From the NCBI GenBank assembly GCA_965644295.1, contig CBFFRP010000026.1, positions 1 through 64,000 of the forward strand: a DNA stretch of 64,000 bases, read 5' to 3'. Positions 22,266 to 33,859 of this stretch are shown one piece after another (positions within the stretch are counted from its first letter, which is position 1; each line of letters begins with the position of its first letter). The notes beneath the pieces were generated by a model, which was not told the DNA's origin, ran no database searches, and saw nothing but the letters and a program-made list of their open reading frames with translations. The position numbers and the translations under genes were made by a program. This DNA comes from Paraphysomonas bandaiensis (lineage: Eukaryota > Chrysophyceae).

Positions 22266-22939
22266 CCCTCAATAAAGTCGGACTCGCACCTTCGCGGTGT
22301 TCTGGGGGATAAGTATCGGAAATATTTTCCCGGTAAACTATAAAGTGATTCGATAAATTTCTGCCGACTCATATAGCCCAATACTTGTGTATAGTCGTAT
22401 TTGGGTCTTGACAAATAAGCAGACATACAGGGATGGGCTCACATTAAGAGCATCCGGGGTTTGGGGCTGCCTACTGAAGCATTTGAATCGCTATTTTCAA
22501 AAAGTCAGTTGTGAAAAGTCTGATTGATAGCAATAGGTGTGTATGAGTCAGAACTAGTGTGTAGCGAAACAATTTACCTAACTAGTGCTTAACTCTGATA
22601 TCCAACTATTTTGCGCTACGAAAGCTGCTTGTGCGTCACCGCAAGCGCCAAGGTGCAACCACTTTCGCTTTCTGTCCTTAAGGTGAAGTAGCCCGAATGC
22701 TTGACTTCAGTAGATAGTCCAATACCCCAGATGCTCTTGAGGTGGGCCCATTCCCGGATGCCTGTTTATTCGTCAAGGCCCAAAGACATTACAAACAAGC
22801 ATTAGGCCATGAATTGGCAGAACAATATCTGCTGACTACATACATATATATGTGACTCGCGTTAGTTTTCCGGAGAAATATCTCCGGTATTTATCCCCTA
22901 GAATACCACGAAAAGGTGCGAGTCCGACTTTGTTGAGGG
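22266..22939. repeat. Foldback repeat family, copy C (complete, palindromic)
   Basis: The left arm (22266 to about 22475) begins CCCTCAA and continues AAAGTCGGACTCGCACC. The right arm (22521-22939) ends in its reverse complement, GGTGCGAGTCCGACTTT then GAGGG. The arms match for roughly 210 bp in inverted orientation at about 70-75 percent. The right arm also carries an extra 5' part (22521-22759) identical to copy B. No ORF inside resembles a transposase, so this looks like a non-autonomous long-TIR (foldback/MITE-like) element. Confidence 0.85.
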
Positions 22940-23695
22940 TTAAAAAAGGCAATTATAAATATACAAGGTGCCATCGAAGAAGCCTCACCCGGATGGAAAA
23001 TTGTCAAATTATATTATCTTTAGCTTAGTAATGGAGAAGATGATAATAATAGTTATAATCAAGTTCTGGATGTCAACACAGATATGCGGAGAATAGTATA
23101 TTTTTACAAGCAAACTTGATATTATACCGCTGCCTGAAACACTTGCATTCCACAACTAATAAGGCTGGAAAATTATAATATTCAGAGCAACATTATGCAA
23201 TCGTGGAATTGCTTTCTCTACGCTTGATACCAGAATCTTCACTAGTATTGTAAGCTGTACTCTACTAGATCATTATCAGAAAGAAGTAATATATATATAT
23301 TATATTCAACTAAATCCTATTCAACTGATAGTAGAGCTAAGGTTGTTGTGATCAATTTGCCCAAGAGTATGCCTCCATGGCATTTAGAAACATTTACTTA
23401 TGATTTTACGCATGATTCATCGCCTAATAAAAAAATTTACAGGCATAATGGTCACAGAAAGACAGAAAAGAAAAACTGTAATCTCTTGAAAGTTAATAAA
23501 ACTTATTATTCCTTTCTCGACCACAACTACACTCAAAATTTCAAATACAAATGTACTACTTAAATCAATGTTAATCACATATACAACTACAGAACTACAA
23601 CAAGTCATTATTATGAACGCCAATAATATCGACAAAATAGAGAAGAGAAACCAGTAAATAGAAGTTTAAATACTTTTTGACAGACATACTTTATC
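22940..23695. other. AT-rich spacer
   Basis: AT-rich sequence, including a short (TA)n run at 23290-23303. It contains the 3' flank of the minus-strand nucleotidase gene. No gene or repeat family recognised. Confidence 0.5.
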
Positions 23696-24989
23696 CTATA
23701 AAAATTCAATTCCTGTGAAGACCATTTTCTCAGACGTCGGAAATTCCTGAGGTGTACCGATCACCTCGCCATCGACTGTTATTAGTACCAGGTAGGACGC
23801 GCCCGTTGCACGTGAGACCATCACTGCAACTACGACTTGGTCTCCTGACCCTGGAAGGAACCGTGCTGACGATATATAGTACAGGTTCTTTGTCACAGCT
23901 GTCGTGTTCTGACCTCTGCTTGTTTCCTGCGAAGGCATATTGAGTTCAGTCAGCTTCCTCACAGTAATAGTGCGGAAGTCAGCTGAGGCTAAAATGATCC
24001 TCACATCTCTGTCTGGTTCAGATGCTCGTGCCAGACGTACGCTATCTCTTTGGCCCTTCACTATGGTTTCTACCACGGACGGGAAAAAAACCCACATCTC
24101 CATCCGCTCCGACCATAGCACAGCCTCGTGATAGAGTCGATGAGTGCTGGCATCCACCTCAGCGGCGATTTCCAGAGATGTGAACTCTCTTTCCCAGTCT
24201 AAATGATTCACCCGCCCACTCGGATCAATGGTTACAACCCAATGCTCCACCAACAACTGCGACATGGCTCGGGAGGGTGTCCGCTGACCTCGGAGACTCC
24301 TCTCCGATTTACCTCCAGTATAGGGTGAAGGTGATAGTGACCCTCCAGTACCGATATAGAGCAGTCCATGCCGAACGGCAGCCCACTCAGAACGCAGCGC
24401 CTCTGTATTTAGTCCGTCACCCCCCATCACAATCTGTCGGGGGTAAAGCTCTCCTGACGAGAGTTCGAATAGCACACCAGTGGACTGATCCGAAGCGTAC
24501 AACTTCCCACAATATGCAATAAGCTCACTGAGCATCATACCACGGCCACGGGCGCTAAGCGGAGAGTGCAAACTGTACTCGTTTCCCCAAGAAATATTAA
24601 AAAACCGATTCTCACCGGACATCTTTACTAAAGTGCCCTGCTTTGAGACCCCCGCCCACGATATATCAGTTGTAAGTGACACATACTCTTCACGAAGTCT
24701 CGATACAACCACAAACGGAAACTCATGAACAGAGGCATTGGTTTGAAACGCTGCTGGCGCACTCAATTTCATGGACATTTTCGGTGTTGGCTTCAGAACT
24801 GCAGCGGTGTCTGTGGAGGGGGTCATAACACCGGACATGCAGGTAAAAGCTGTTCATACAGAGTTACGACACACTCAGCAGCTCCGTATAAACCTTACCG
24901 TACACAGCACCAAAAGCCGAGATAATCCACAGCACACTGTAATAAGTGTGGTGACACTGCGCGTCACTATCCCTGCGACCAGATACCAT
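23696..24989 (-). CDS. CANT1-like calcium-activated nucleotidase (apyrase)
   Basis: Exons 24989-24899 and 24849-23696, split by a 49-bp intron, give 414 residues. CANT1 enzymes hydrolyse nucleoside di- and triphosphates, preferring UDP and GDP, in the secretory pathway, and need calcium. Family blocks visible in order: HSPLSARGRGMMLSELIAY (matches CANT1 LAEKGRGMELSDLI), GKLYASDQSTGVLFEL, GDGLNTEALRSEWAAV, LYIGTGG, RLYHEAVLWSERMEMWVFFP, IILASADF, ARFLPGSGDQVVVAV and FTGIEFL at the C-terminus. The first exon supplies a hydrophobic segment (YYSVLWIISAFGAVYAF), so a type II membrane anchor or signal peptide is likely, as in animal CANT1. Confidence 0.92.
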
Positions 24990-25513
24990 TACAACCTATT
25001 CGACTATACAACACCCATTCGTCTATGTTCACTTCAAACTACTATCGAGAGCATCCACAGCACCTACAAAGCACAATGCTTCGTGATAGAGTGATATCTA
25101 GCTGCACATGACAACTCAGCTATACAGCAGCAGTATACAGCAGCAGCACACCGACAGGGCGTGACTGTATCTGTCTCCACTCATACATAGTAAAATACAC
25201 CACTTGGACACTAGGTTCCTACGGCAGTACACAGCACAGCAGACGGGAAAATTTCTGGGATATGGACCACAACAGCACGAGCACCACGACACGAGTATGG
25301 TATCAACCTGCTGTATACCGTAGTATAGTATACTACTGTACAGTATACTGAGCAGTTGTTGCATTGCTTTTGAGCAGTTAAGAAACGCACGATAGATACG
25401 ACTGCCTCCTCTGCCCGCTGCCATATCTTAACATGCTGTCAGAAGGAGCGATCAGAAGACCTTCAAGTGCTGTAGTTTTGTGTGAATAAGTGAGTACCTA
25501 AATCCAATCCCGA
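24990..25513. other. Intergenic region, nucleotidase/ankyrin divergent pair
   Basis: The two neighbours are divergent. The stretch has short CAGCAG and ATACTATAC-type repeats near 25120-25150 and 25315-25345. No supported gene. Confidence 0.45.
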
Positions 25514-27608
25514 ATGAGCAGTAAGGGGAAGGAGCTGATTCAATGCTGCGGAAACAACGACATCAAAGTTGAGATTTATATGCTTGCACCGCCTTACTAA
25601 CGCCAACCTAAACACAGAGAGTGAGGAATATATTGTCTTCTAACCCTGACTCTGATGTACTTAACTATCGAAACAATGTTCGTATACAGTTCACTATATC
25701 ACTCTTGACTCTGTTGCAGGGCGGAAACACACCCTTAATACAGGCGACGACGCTCAATACAGCTTTAAGTAGCGATAAGATGGTCAAACTGCTGCTGGAT
25801 GCTGGTGCAGATATAGAAATCAAAAACAAGGCATTATATTATTGCGTTGACTAATATGCACTCTCATTCTGCATACTGTAGTATGGAGTGACAGCTCTTA
25901 TGTCTGCCGCGAGGAAAGGCTATGCTATTGTCGTACAAACATTGTTAGATGCCGGGGCCGATTTCCTTGTTACTTGTGAAGTGAGATAGTTTTTATAGTA
26001 TTTAAAGTAGTGATGTTTTTTTCTAGAATGGGGAGAGAGCGCTCGACAAAGCATCAGACAGAGAAACCAAGCGCATTCTTCAGGCCAAACATGATGACCT
26101 TGACGCTCGAAATCGTGCAGCTTTAATAGAGGAAATTTCGATCAAACTTCTTGATAGTATAATTGGGAATGAAATAGATGTCGTAAATACCCTGATATCA
26201 GAATACAAGGAAGAATATAGTGAATTTTTGGAGTTTCAATCATGCGAGGCTCGGCACGAGAATAAGGTGGCTTTGTGTCATGCAGTGAATATACAGAACC
26301 TACAGGCTGTACAGACGCTGTTGTCTGCTGGGGCTAGACCAGACACAGTTCACGAAAGTTCTACTACTGCTATGACGCCTCTCATGATGAACTGCTCTGT
26401 ACCTCATAAGCCGTCATATCCCACAACAACATATTCGAGACAAGTTGAAGGCTTGAGACACTCCATCACGGAAGCACTAGTAGAGGCTGGAGCATCATTG
26501 ACACGCACTGATAGGGTGTGAAGAGTAGTGATAGATGTCTACTGGCATATAATAAAGTTATGTATGCACAGGTCATGCAGACGGCACTTGTGAAAGCAGT
26601 ACTGAATTTTCACGACAATGATATAGTTGTTATGTTCGATAAATACCCGGATGCCAAAAGCAACGGAATCAACATTCAAGACAAGGTATTTTTATTTGTT
26701 TGTGCGGTGTTGTGCTTTGATATAACTAGGTTTGTTCAGTGGGGAAACACAGCATTAATACTTGCAGCGAAGGTCCAGAATATCGGTGCTGTGCGTCTGC
26801 TAATTGAAAACAAAGCCGACCTGAACACCCAACAGGAGGTGAATTATATAGCACGCTGTAATCACGAGTCGTAGTTGATTTCTATTTGATTAATAGACTG
26901 GAATGACGGCATTAATGTGGGCGTGTTGGAATGGAAATGCGGACTGTATCCAAGCACTTCTTTCTGCTGGTGCTTATACAGACCTTCAGAGTGAGGTGAT
27001 GTTGACCGTCGGAATAAACAATGTGTGACGTTGACGTTCAGTGCGGGCGAACGGCTGTTTTTTGGGCTGTGGAGAAGGGTCATAGTAACGCTGTGAGATT
27101 GATGCTTGAACAGCGGGCAGATCCGAATATTCCTCACCCTATGGTATCTAAATTGCTTCTCTTGAATTTCTGCTTATTTTTTTCTATCACTGCATAGTCT
27201 GGATCGACACCTGCGTTAGTTGCTGCGCGAAAAAATGATTTGGACACTATTGATAAGCTTATTGAAGGAGGCGCAAGGCTCAACGATAGAAATGAGGTGC
27301 GAAACGTGACAGAGTTGTAGTGAATTGGCTTGGTTGCTGACGGAGGGAATATGACAGGAGGGAATGACTCCGCTTATGTGGGCAGCGTATGCTTCTCACG
27401 ATAACATGGTTGAAAAGTTAATGAAAAACGGTGCCATTCCTAAGCTAAAAAACAGAGTAAGAAATTACTTTATCTGTGACTATACATGAATATACGAATA
27501 TTCCAGGCAGGGAAGAGTGCGCTCCAGTTAGCGAAGAAGCCGTCTACGAAGGCAGTTGTGAAAGAAAATACAATGAAAATTACTGTTGAAAGAGAAATTA
27601 AATCATAG
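25514..27608 (+). CDS. Ankyrin-repeat protein
   Basis: At least nine ankyrin repeats are read across about ten exons: GNTPLIQATT...LLLDAGADIE (25721), GVTALMSAARKGYA (25885), an ARHENKVALCHAVNIQNL...SAGARP block (26245), MQTALVKAVLNFHDND (26578), GNTALILAAKVQNIG (26744), GMTALMWACWNGNAD (26902), GRTAVFWAVEKGHSN (27049), GSTPALVAARKNDLD (27202) and GMTPLMWAAYASHDN (27364). It ends AGKSALQLAKK...IKS with TAG at 27606. Most introns fall directly after the last residues of a repeat (...LNTQQE, ...TDLQSE, ...LNDRNE, each followed by GTG), so exons and repeats coincide. The 5' end is unresolved: the frame from ATG 25514 does not connect cleanly to the first repeat. Protein-binding scaffold by family; partner unknown. 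Confidence 0.85.
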
Positions 27609-27881
27609 TCTTCGTAATGATAAAAAGTAAAATATGTAGTGATTTGAGTATAGTGGAGTGCAGATCTGTTCTGAGGTAATATGCTATGACTACTTCGTAG
27701 TTTGGGTTTTCAAGGCAATAGCGGCCGAGTAGAATCAATAACATATATATATATATATAATGATATATTGCCCCTCAAAAGATTGCGGGATACAACGTCC
27801 GTAAGATTAAGGCAACAACTGTAAAACTTCACCAAACTTGTTCGCGAGAGACTGCTCAATTATTAAGGCGCTAAAGATGTA
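27609..27881. other. Spacer with (TA)n run
   Basis: 3' flank of the ankyrin gene with a short (AT)n run at 27743-27760. Nothing else recognised. Confidence 0.5.
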
Positions 27882-28131
27882 TTTGTTGAGTTCTGCTATA
27901 TGAGAGCAATTGAAAGCTGTAGTTATAAGGTATTAAAATTACTGTAGTATGCAGTTGTAGTCTTGTTAATCGTATTGTGAGAATGAATAACGATAAGCAT
28001 ATAGCGGTAAAACGGAATATAGGGACGATGCAAGTTGTAGTGACGATGTAAGATCGTCGTACGAGAAATGAGTGGTAGTAGAGACAACATGATATTGATG
28101 AATGATAAGGGATATTGATTATAATTTATAA
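27882..28131 (+). repeat. Dispersed repeat 2, second copy
   Basis: A diverged copy of 21902-22113, sharing GAGTTCTGCTATATGAGA, AAACGGAATATAG and ATGAGTGGTAGTAGAGA in order, with small insertions such as GGGACGATGCAAGTTG. Confidence 0.75.
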
Positions 28132-28477
28132 TTCTCAGCATTGAGTATAAGTTACCTTCTGTTGTTAAGTTAATACTTAAGACAGATGATGGCAAGAAGG
28201 TATGAAAAAGTCAAGAAAGGGGAGAGGAGATAGTTGTCTGGAGGTTTTCGAGGAGGTGGAGTGTAAGGTGTGTGTTACAGTGCAATCTCTAGTCGTTCTT
28301 ATATCCATTAATGATACATTGTGACTGTTTAATATATACCAGCTCACACTACACAACAACATGACAACATACATTACATACATACTAGTGGCTTATTATA
28401 CAGAGCATCAAAAAACAAACTTTCAAACAAATCAAGTAATTATAATATACACAACATACCAATTTACACCCATATTG

Positions 28478-28540
28478 GCATGACAAGATCATTCAACCGT
28501 TTGGACTCCGTTGAAAAATACACCCTCTGTCTAAGAAAAA
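28478..28540 (+). repeat. Short dispersed repeat shared with 17605-17650
   Basis: The phrase CATGACAAGA(T/C)CATTCAACC is present here and at about 17604-17622, followed in both by TTGGAC and a similar GTTGAA run. At 17604 it adjoins the truncated gene duplicate; here it lies beside foldback copy D. Confidence 0.6.
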
Positions 28541-28631
28541 GCGAAGTAAATTTGAAGCTTGGCATTATTATAATAACATTATATGTATGTTGTAACAATC
28601 GTTTAATATCTGGTGAGAAGACTTTTATTAT

Positions 28632-28805
28632 CCCCTCAACAAAGTTGGGGCTCGCACCTTTCTGGGAATGGGCCCACCTCAAGGGTATTCAGGGTATTGG
28701 ACTGCCAGCTGAAGTGTTCACCTTAAGAACAGAGAGCGAAAGAGGTTGCACCTTGGTGCTTGCGGTGACGCACAAGCAGCTTTTTCGTAGCGTTAAATAG
28801 TAGGA
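28632..28805 (-). repeat. Foldback repeat family, copy D (partial)
   Basis: The stretch begins CCCCTCAACAAAGT (terminal sequence), then jumps to GGGAATGGGCCCACC, TTCACCTTAAG and GGTGCTTGCGGTGACGCAC, the reverse complement of copy B. Much of the long arm is deleted. Confidence 0.85.
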
Positions 28806-29618
28806 TAATAGAATTTGTACTCTAGTTATTTACAGGTAGACGTCTATATCGCTTGACTAGTTTTCATCTAACTACGTTCGTACTACGCTGGTGCTGATTT
28901 TTGACGCCTATATTGCAAATAATATGACTTTCAGTATGTGAAACTGAAGTATCATGACGATTCATGATGCGGAAGTTGATCAGAGGTTGACATAAAAGAA
29001 TGATAAAATTATGTCGTTGATATGTTTTGATAATTTTCTTATATGCAATAAGAATTATCTATCTTCTTGTCATATCGACATAACTTTTCTTTAACTATCT
29101 AAGCAAGCAAAATGTTCAAACGTCAATATTCGCTGACTTAATTCATGTCATTTCATTTAATTTCTATCAAATTTTTTCATCTACTGTATACTGCAAGTAA
29201 CGGTTATAATTTTAAAGCCTTAAATTGAAGCTTTTATTTGCATACAAATTGTTAGCAAAATTCAATAAACATGGCAGCAAGGTTACAAGACTAATAAGCT
29301 AATTTCTCTCACACTGCAAAGCATTGCATGTGAGTATAATAGCCAGAGCATTACTATTAGGTATTAGACTATTACCAATGCAAAATAATATAGATTTTAT
29401 GCTCTCTAGTGCCCTATCTAACGAGCGCTTAAGAAATCTTCTGTTTTGAATACGACATAAGTTAAAATTACCAGCAGTAAAAACGGATAACGAAGTACAT
29501 TATTCGCGTAAAACGCACACAATCTCATGTATTAGTACCCACAAGACTGCACAGCCAATACACTTAATTGAAATCAAGATGTCTCCAGCACAATTCATAT
29601 CGTTTCAAACATAGTAAT
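28806..29618. other. AT-rich gene-free stretch
   Basis: About 800 bp of AT-rich sequence, with no ORF, repeat or RNA-gene pattern recognised. The right end is the 3' flank of the minus-strand aminotransferase. Confidence 0.5.
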
Positions 29619-31397
29619 TTAAGACCCTACTTCTGGTTCAGCCATTTCCGTTACAGTTGTAACAGCAGATCCGAATATATCCATGCCCTGGCTTAGCTCT
29701 TCAGAGGAAGCATTCAGTGGCGGTATAAGACGTACGGTGTCATACGGCCCACAGGAGAGAACAAGCAAGCCCCGTTCTGCACATGTGAGAGCAACCTCCT
29801 TGGCTGCCCAGCCAGGCTGTCTACCAGGAGGAGTATTCAGCTCCACGCCTACATACGTGTATACAACATGATATACTACTGCGTGGCATAAGCATCATTC
29901 ACCTATCATATAGCCTTTGCCTCTGACCTCCCTCAATACCCCCGGAACGGCTTCATCAAGCTCGGTGAGCTTCTTCCTGATGATGCGCTCACCTTCTGGC
30001 ATGCCCTCCAAGACGCCCTCGGTCTCGAAGGCGTCTAAGACAGCTAGAGCTGCAGCACAACTTACAGCATTTGCACCGTAAGTACCACCCATTGAACCTG
30101 TCAAAACGTCAAACGCATTAGGACGAAAGGGCTGGTAAAGTTACAACCGCACTGCAAACACACCTGGGGGTTGCTTGACTGACAGATCACTGCGTGTGGC
30201 AATGGCGGAAAGGGGAAACCCATTTGCGATACCCTTCGCCATGACGAGCACATCAGGCTGCACTTCACCCCTATCCAGCCAATCAGTAGCGAACATAGAA
30301 CCTGTCCTCCCAAACCCGGTTTGTACCTCGTCGACAATCAGAAGCATTCCATTCCTACATATAGAGGCAATTCTTACGAAACGTCATCAAACTAACACAA
30401 AAACGCACTGTTTGCATATATCTTTGAGTCCTTTGAGAAACCCTGGTGGGCAGGGTACATATCCCCCTTCCCCCTGCACGGGCTCAAGCAGAATGGCTGC
30501 CGTTTCGCTCGGGGCCGTTTGTGTACGCAGCATAAGTGCAATTGTGTCTAGGCACCTAATCATAACTCGTGACACCAATACCAACATCAGGGCGCAAGTC
30601 AAACCTTGCAGTGTCTCTTGCGGCAAGGTCGGCAGAGGCGTATCCCCAGTAAGAACACTCGGATATTTTCTGCTTCGTTGAGTTATCCCAATATTCGTAA
30701 TCAGGTCCATAAGGTCCATTAATAATGTAAGGGAAAGGTGCCACAAAGACTCCACTACTTGGGGCCATAAAACCACTTCGGTAGATAGTACCAGATGTCG
30801 TCAGACCCATTGTGCCAAATGTCCTTCCGTGATAACCAAGATTTGCTACAATGATGTTCGGTTTACCTGTAGCCTATACAACAACCTTCACATTTCATCA
30901 ATAAATTAAATACCGCAGCACCTGTCTGGCGAGCTTGATAGAGGCCTCCACTGAAACGCATGAATCAAACTAAATAATCTAACTATCAATGTCATACCAG
31001 CTTCTGATCCAGAGTTCCAGAAGAACCATGAATCAAGACCAGCTCTCTTAGCGGCTGGTAGATCCGCCAGTCTGTCGATGAGGTCGAGCATTGGCCGGTG
31101 CCTCATTATGTTCTGTTGAGCGTGAACGATCTCTCCGGCCGCTTTGCGCACTGCCTCTACAACACCTTTATGAGAGTGGCCGAGATTAGCGACACCGATT
31201 CCAGTGGTAAAATCTAACAGCTTCTTCCCGCACTCTGTGGACACGTAAGATCCCTGTGCAGACCGAACCACTAGCTCAGGAAGCATATGCTTCACCCCAT
31301 GAAACAATCGTCCCTTGTGAACAGCACTCATTGTGAATTTATCAGATAGATCAAGTCGACTGTGGTGTGAATGGACTGGCCCAGCAGTATGACGCAC
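29619..31397 (-). CDS. Class III aminotransferase (4-aminobutyrate aminotransferase-like)
   Basis: A PLP-dependent omega-aminotransferase with about seven exons. Blocks in order: LLDFTTGIGVANLGHSH, FWNSGSEAVEASIKLARQ (across an intron), NLGYHGRTFGTMGLT, ETAAILLEPVQGEGGY, LLIVDEVQTGFGRTG (PLP-binding Asp), the catalytic Lys in VMAKGIANGFPLSA, GSMGGTYGANAVSCAAAL, RGKGYMIG/VELNTPP and RLIPPLNAS. This matches GabT-type enzymes, which move the amino group of 4-aminobutyrate or similar amines to 2-oxoglutarate or pyruvate. The start at 31397 gives a His/Arg-rich 22-residue extension that could be a mitochondrial presequence. The alternative start is ATG at 31331 (MSAVHKGR). Exact amine substrate cannot be decided. 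Confidence 0.9.
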
Positions 31398-32500
31398 TCC
31401 GCATGCATTCTTTTAATTCACCACTCCTTGATACGCACTGTATATCATGGTATACAGTACTATATATGTGTATTCCGGTATTCCGGTATTCTGTTCTACG
31501 GTCATTGAAGATGCTGCCAGTGCGCGCTATGCGCATGTGGATGTGGGCTGTGGCTCCTGGTCCGTCCAACGTTTGTTCATGAGAATCCCTCAGGCACTAC
31601 CTTGAGGAAGGAGCACGCTAACATTTAGCTCACCCCATATCGTATTTGGTTGGCGATTGGAGCTTGCCACAGAGGCATCAGCGGGTAGAGCGAGCAATGA
31701 CTGAAGGCAGATGCCACAACGTGAGCTCAGTTTAACTCTTAAAGAATGAAAAGGTGGCAGATATCCATTTTATTTCAACACCCCAGATAAGAATTCAATC
31801 CCAGGTGAATGTGAGGTAAAGTTTCGTCTTGTCACCAGGCCTTTGTCTACAATGTGCGTATCCTTTGACTTGTGTCTCATGCTCTGTCATTTACTATTCC
31901 AGCCACCATGTAACGCTCACGGAGTATGATTTCGGTGGAGGAGAGGATTCTATGGTAAACATAATTTGAATATAGATCCTCACATGTCTGCTTAATGTTT
32001 AAGATTGTAAGTTGCATAGTGAATACGTGAATAAATCTATCGATGTGGAGGTTAGATTACTGAAGTTCGGTCATCGCACGATATCTATAATTTTATATGA
32101 GGCGTAAAGTAATGCCTCATGCATGATGTATGACACATACATGTGAAATTTTCGCCACAATATGGTAGAAAAAAGTAAGGATACCGGAATAGACGAAACC
32201 AGAATAATGAAGCAAGGGTAGTAAGCAGTAAGAAGAAATCATGACAGCATCGCTGATGAACAAGGGTGGACCGCTAGTTGTAGTACTGGGAGTAGCTTAT
32301 TCATATATCATCGCTCTAATTCGTTGAGAAATAGTATCGAGTATCGTATACAATATATTACTCGTATTTGTATTTCATACAACAATATTCACGTCGAATT
32401 ATCAATTACTTGGCTTCTTTCTAACGTCAATACCAAAAAAATTGTAACGATCTCTACTGGCGCCCCGTTATTTCATATACATCGAGCAAATTACAGCAAC
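31398..32500. other. Long spacer with possible small spliced gene at about 31630-31969 (+)
   Basis: Most of this 1.1-kb stretch is AT-rich and unremarkable. Between 31630 and 31969 the plus strand has protein-like pieces: SYLVGDWSLPQRHQR near 31640, PFYFNTPDKNSIPGECEVKF near 31770, and, after a plausible GTGCGT...CCAG intron (about 31852-31901), HHVTLTEYDFGGGEDSM ending at TGA 31967. The first and second pieces cannot be joined with acceptable splice sites, so I do not call a CDS. No family recognised. Confidence 0.3.
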
Positions 32501-33424
32501 TTAGTTAAGAATATCCCGTTCATCACATCTATTTTCCATTTTTGTTCCCATTTCGTAACTAAATTCGTTCATGAATTCCATAGTGCTGCTATACTGTTTA
32601 ATAATACCATGCATGCGGCCTTGAGCCCATGTGCCTTCGTACACTAAGCCATCTGAACCAGGGGTTATTAACTTCCCATTACCATGCTTTTCGTCCTCCT
32701 TCCACTCCCCCTCATACACAGTGCCATTCGTATATACCATTACGCCCCAACCACTCTTCTTCCCCTCCACCCAGTTTCCATTGTAACTATCCCCATCTCG
32801 AGTGATGCCTTTGCCTTCCCCATTCATCAGATCATTCTTCCATTCGCCACTGTATCGGTCACCTTTTTCGGTGGTCATAGTACCCCAACCATCTTTCCTA
32901 TTATACTTGTATTCGCCGTTGTATAACACACCGTTCTGCCGGAACTCACCAATTCCATGCATATACCCTTCAAACCATTGACCCTCGTATGAAGTGTTAC
33001 CATCTACACTTTAAATGAGGAAAATGGAACCCTAATAGTACAAAATACCCGCAGATATAATTTTTCCAGGCCCAGTTTTTCTTCCATCCACAAATGTTCC
33101 AGTAAATACAGATCCACGCGGAGTCACGTATACGCCTTGTCCATGCATCTTACCTGCAACCCAGTCACCTTCATAAGAACTACCGTCGTCTTTAACATAT
33201 TTTCCTTTTCCATCCATTAGGTCATCACTCCACGAGCCCTCATAATAATTTTCTCCCTGTGAGAGTGTCCCGTAGCCATGTCTCTTTCCAAGCTTCCAAT
33301 CGCCATAGTATACGATTCCACTTGGATAGACGTGCTTCCCCTTGCCGCTCTTGCGTTTAGTGGCAATCAAGCCAGGAAAACAACACAAAAGGCATAAACA
33401 GCTTAATATCGCGGCCCGCGACAT
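32501..33424 (-). CDS. Secreted MORN-repeat protein
   Basis: Exons 33424-33049 and 33003-32501, split by a 45-bp intron, give 292 residues. A clear signal peptide (MSRAAILSCLCLLCCFPGLIA) precedes about ten MORN repeats of roughly 23 residues, with the pattern YEGxW..G..HGxG: for example YYGDWKLGKRHGYGTL, YEGSWSDDLMDGKGKY, YEGDWVAGKMHGQGVY, YSGEWKNDLMNGEGKG and YEGEWKEDEKHGNGKL. MORN repeats in cytosolic proteins act as membrane-linked scaffolds. An N-terminal signal peptide is less usual and places this one in the secretory pathway or outside the cell. It is divergent with the membralin gene. Confidence 0.92.
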
Positions 33425-33859
33425 CGCAGGTGAACTATTCTACATAGAGCTGAGGCCTCTCTGTGAGCAACACTCCACACCGTTACTACCATACGAACAA
33501 TACGTATAGAGTATGTATTCTCTGTATTTCGATGAATGTATATATAGACGTAGGGCGTAGGGCATATTTATCAGTCCACATTGCACTGTAAACATTCTCA
33601 TGCAGTACTGCTGTATATAGCCGTATATCGTATATGTATATGTATATGTATATGTATTGTGGTGGGAGGTCATGTCAGTCGTATCATGAGACGGTCTGCT
33701 CTGCTGTCTGCTCGTCTCTGTCTATATTCTCATATAGTTACAGTCGACGTATACACTTGTTCGGACCGATGAGTTCGAGTAGTGAAGACATATGATATCA
33801 GAGCTCGATGGTAAGTTCAATCCTGTTGTAGCGGCAGCATGAGAGGCGTCGGGTAGAAG
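33425..33859. promoter_or_regulatory. Shared upstream region of the MORN and membralin genes
   Basis: A 435-bp gap between two divergent genes, so a bidirectional promoter is inferred from geometry. It contains a (TATATG)n-type run at about 33629-33655. No specific factor site can be supported. Confidence 0.4.
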
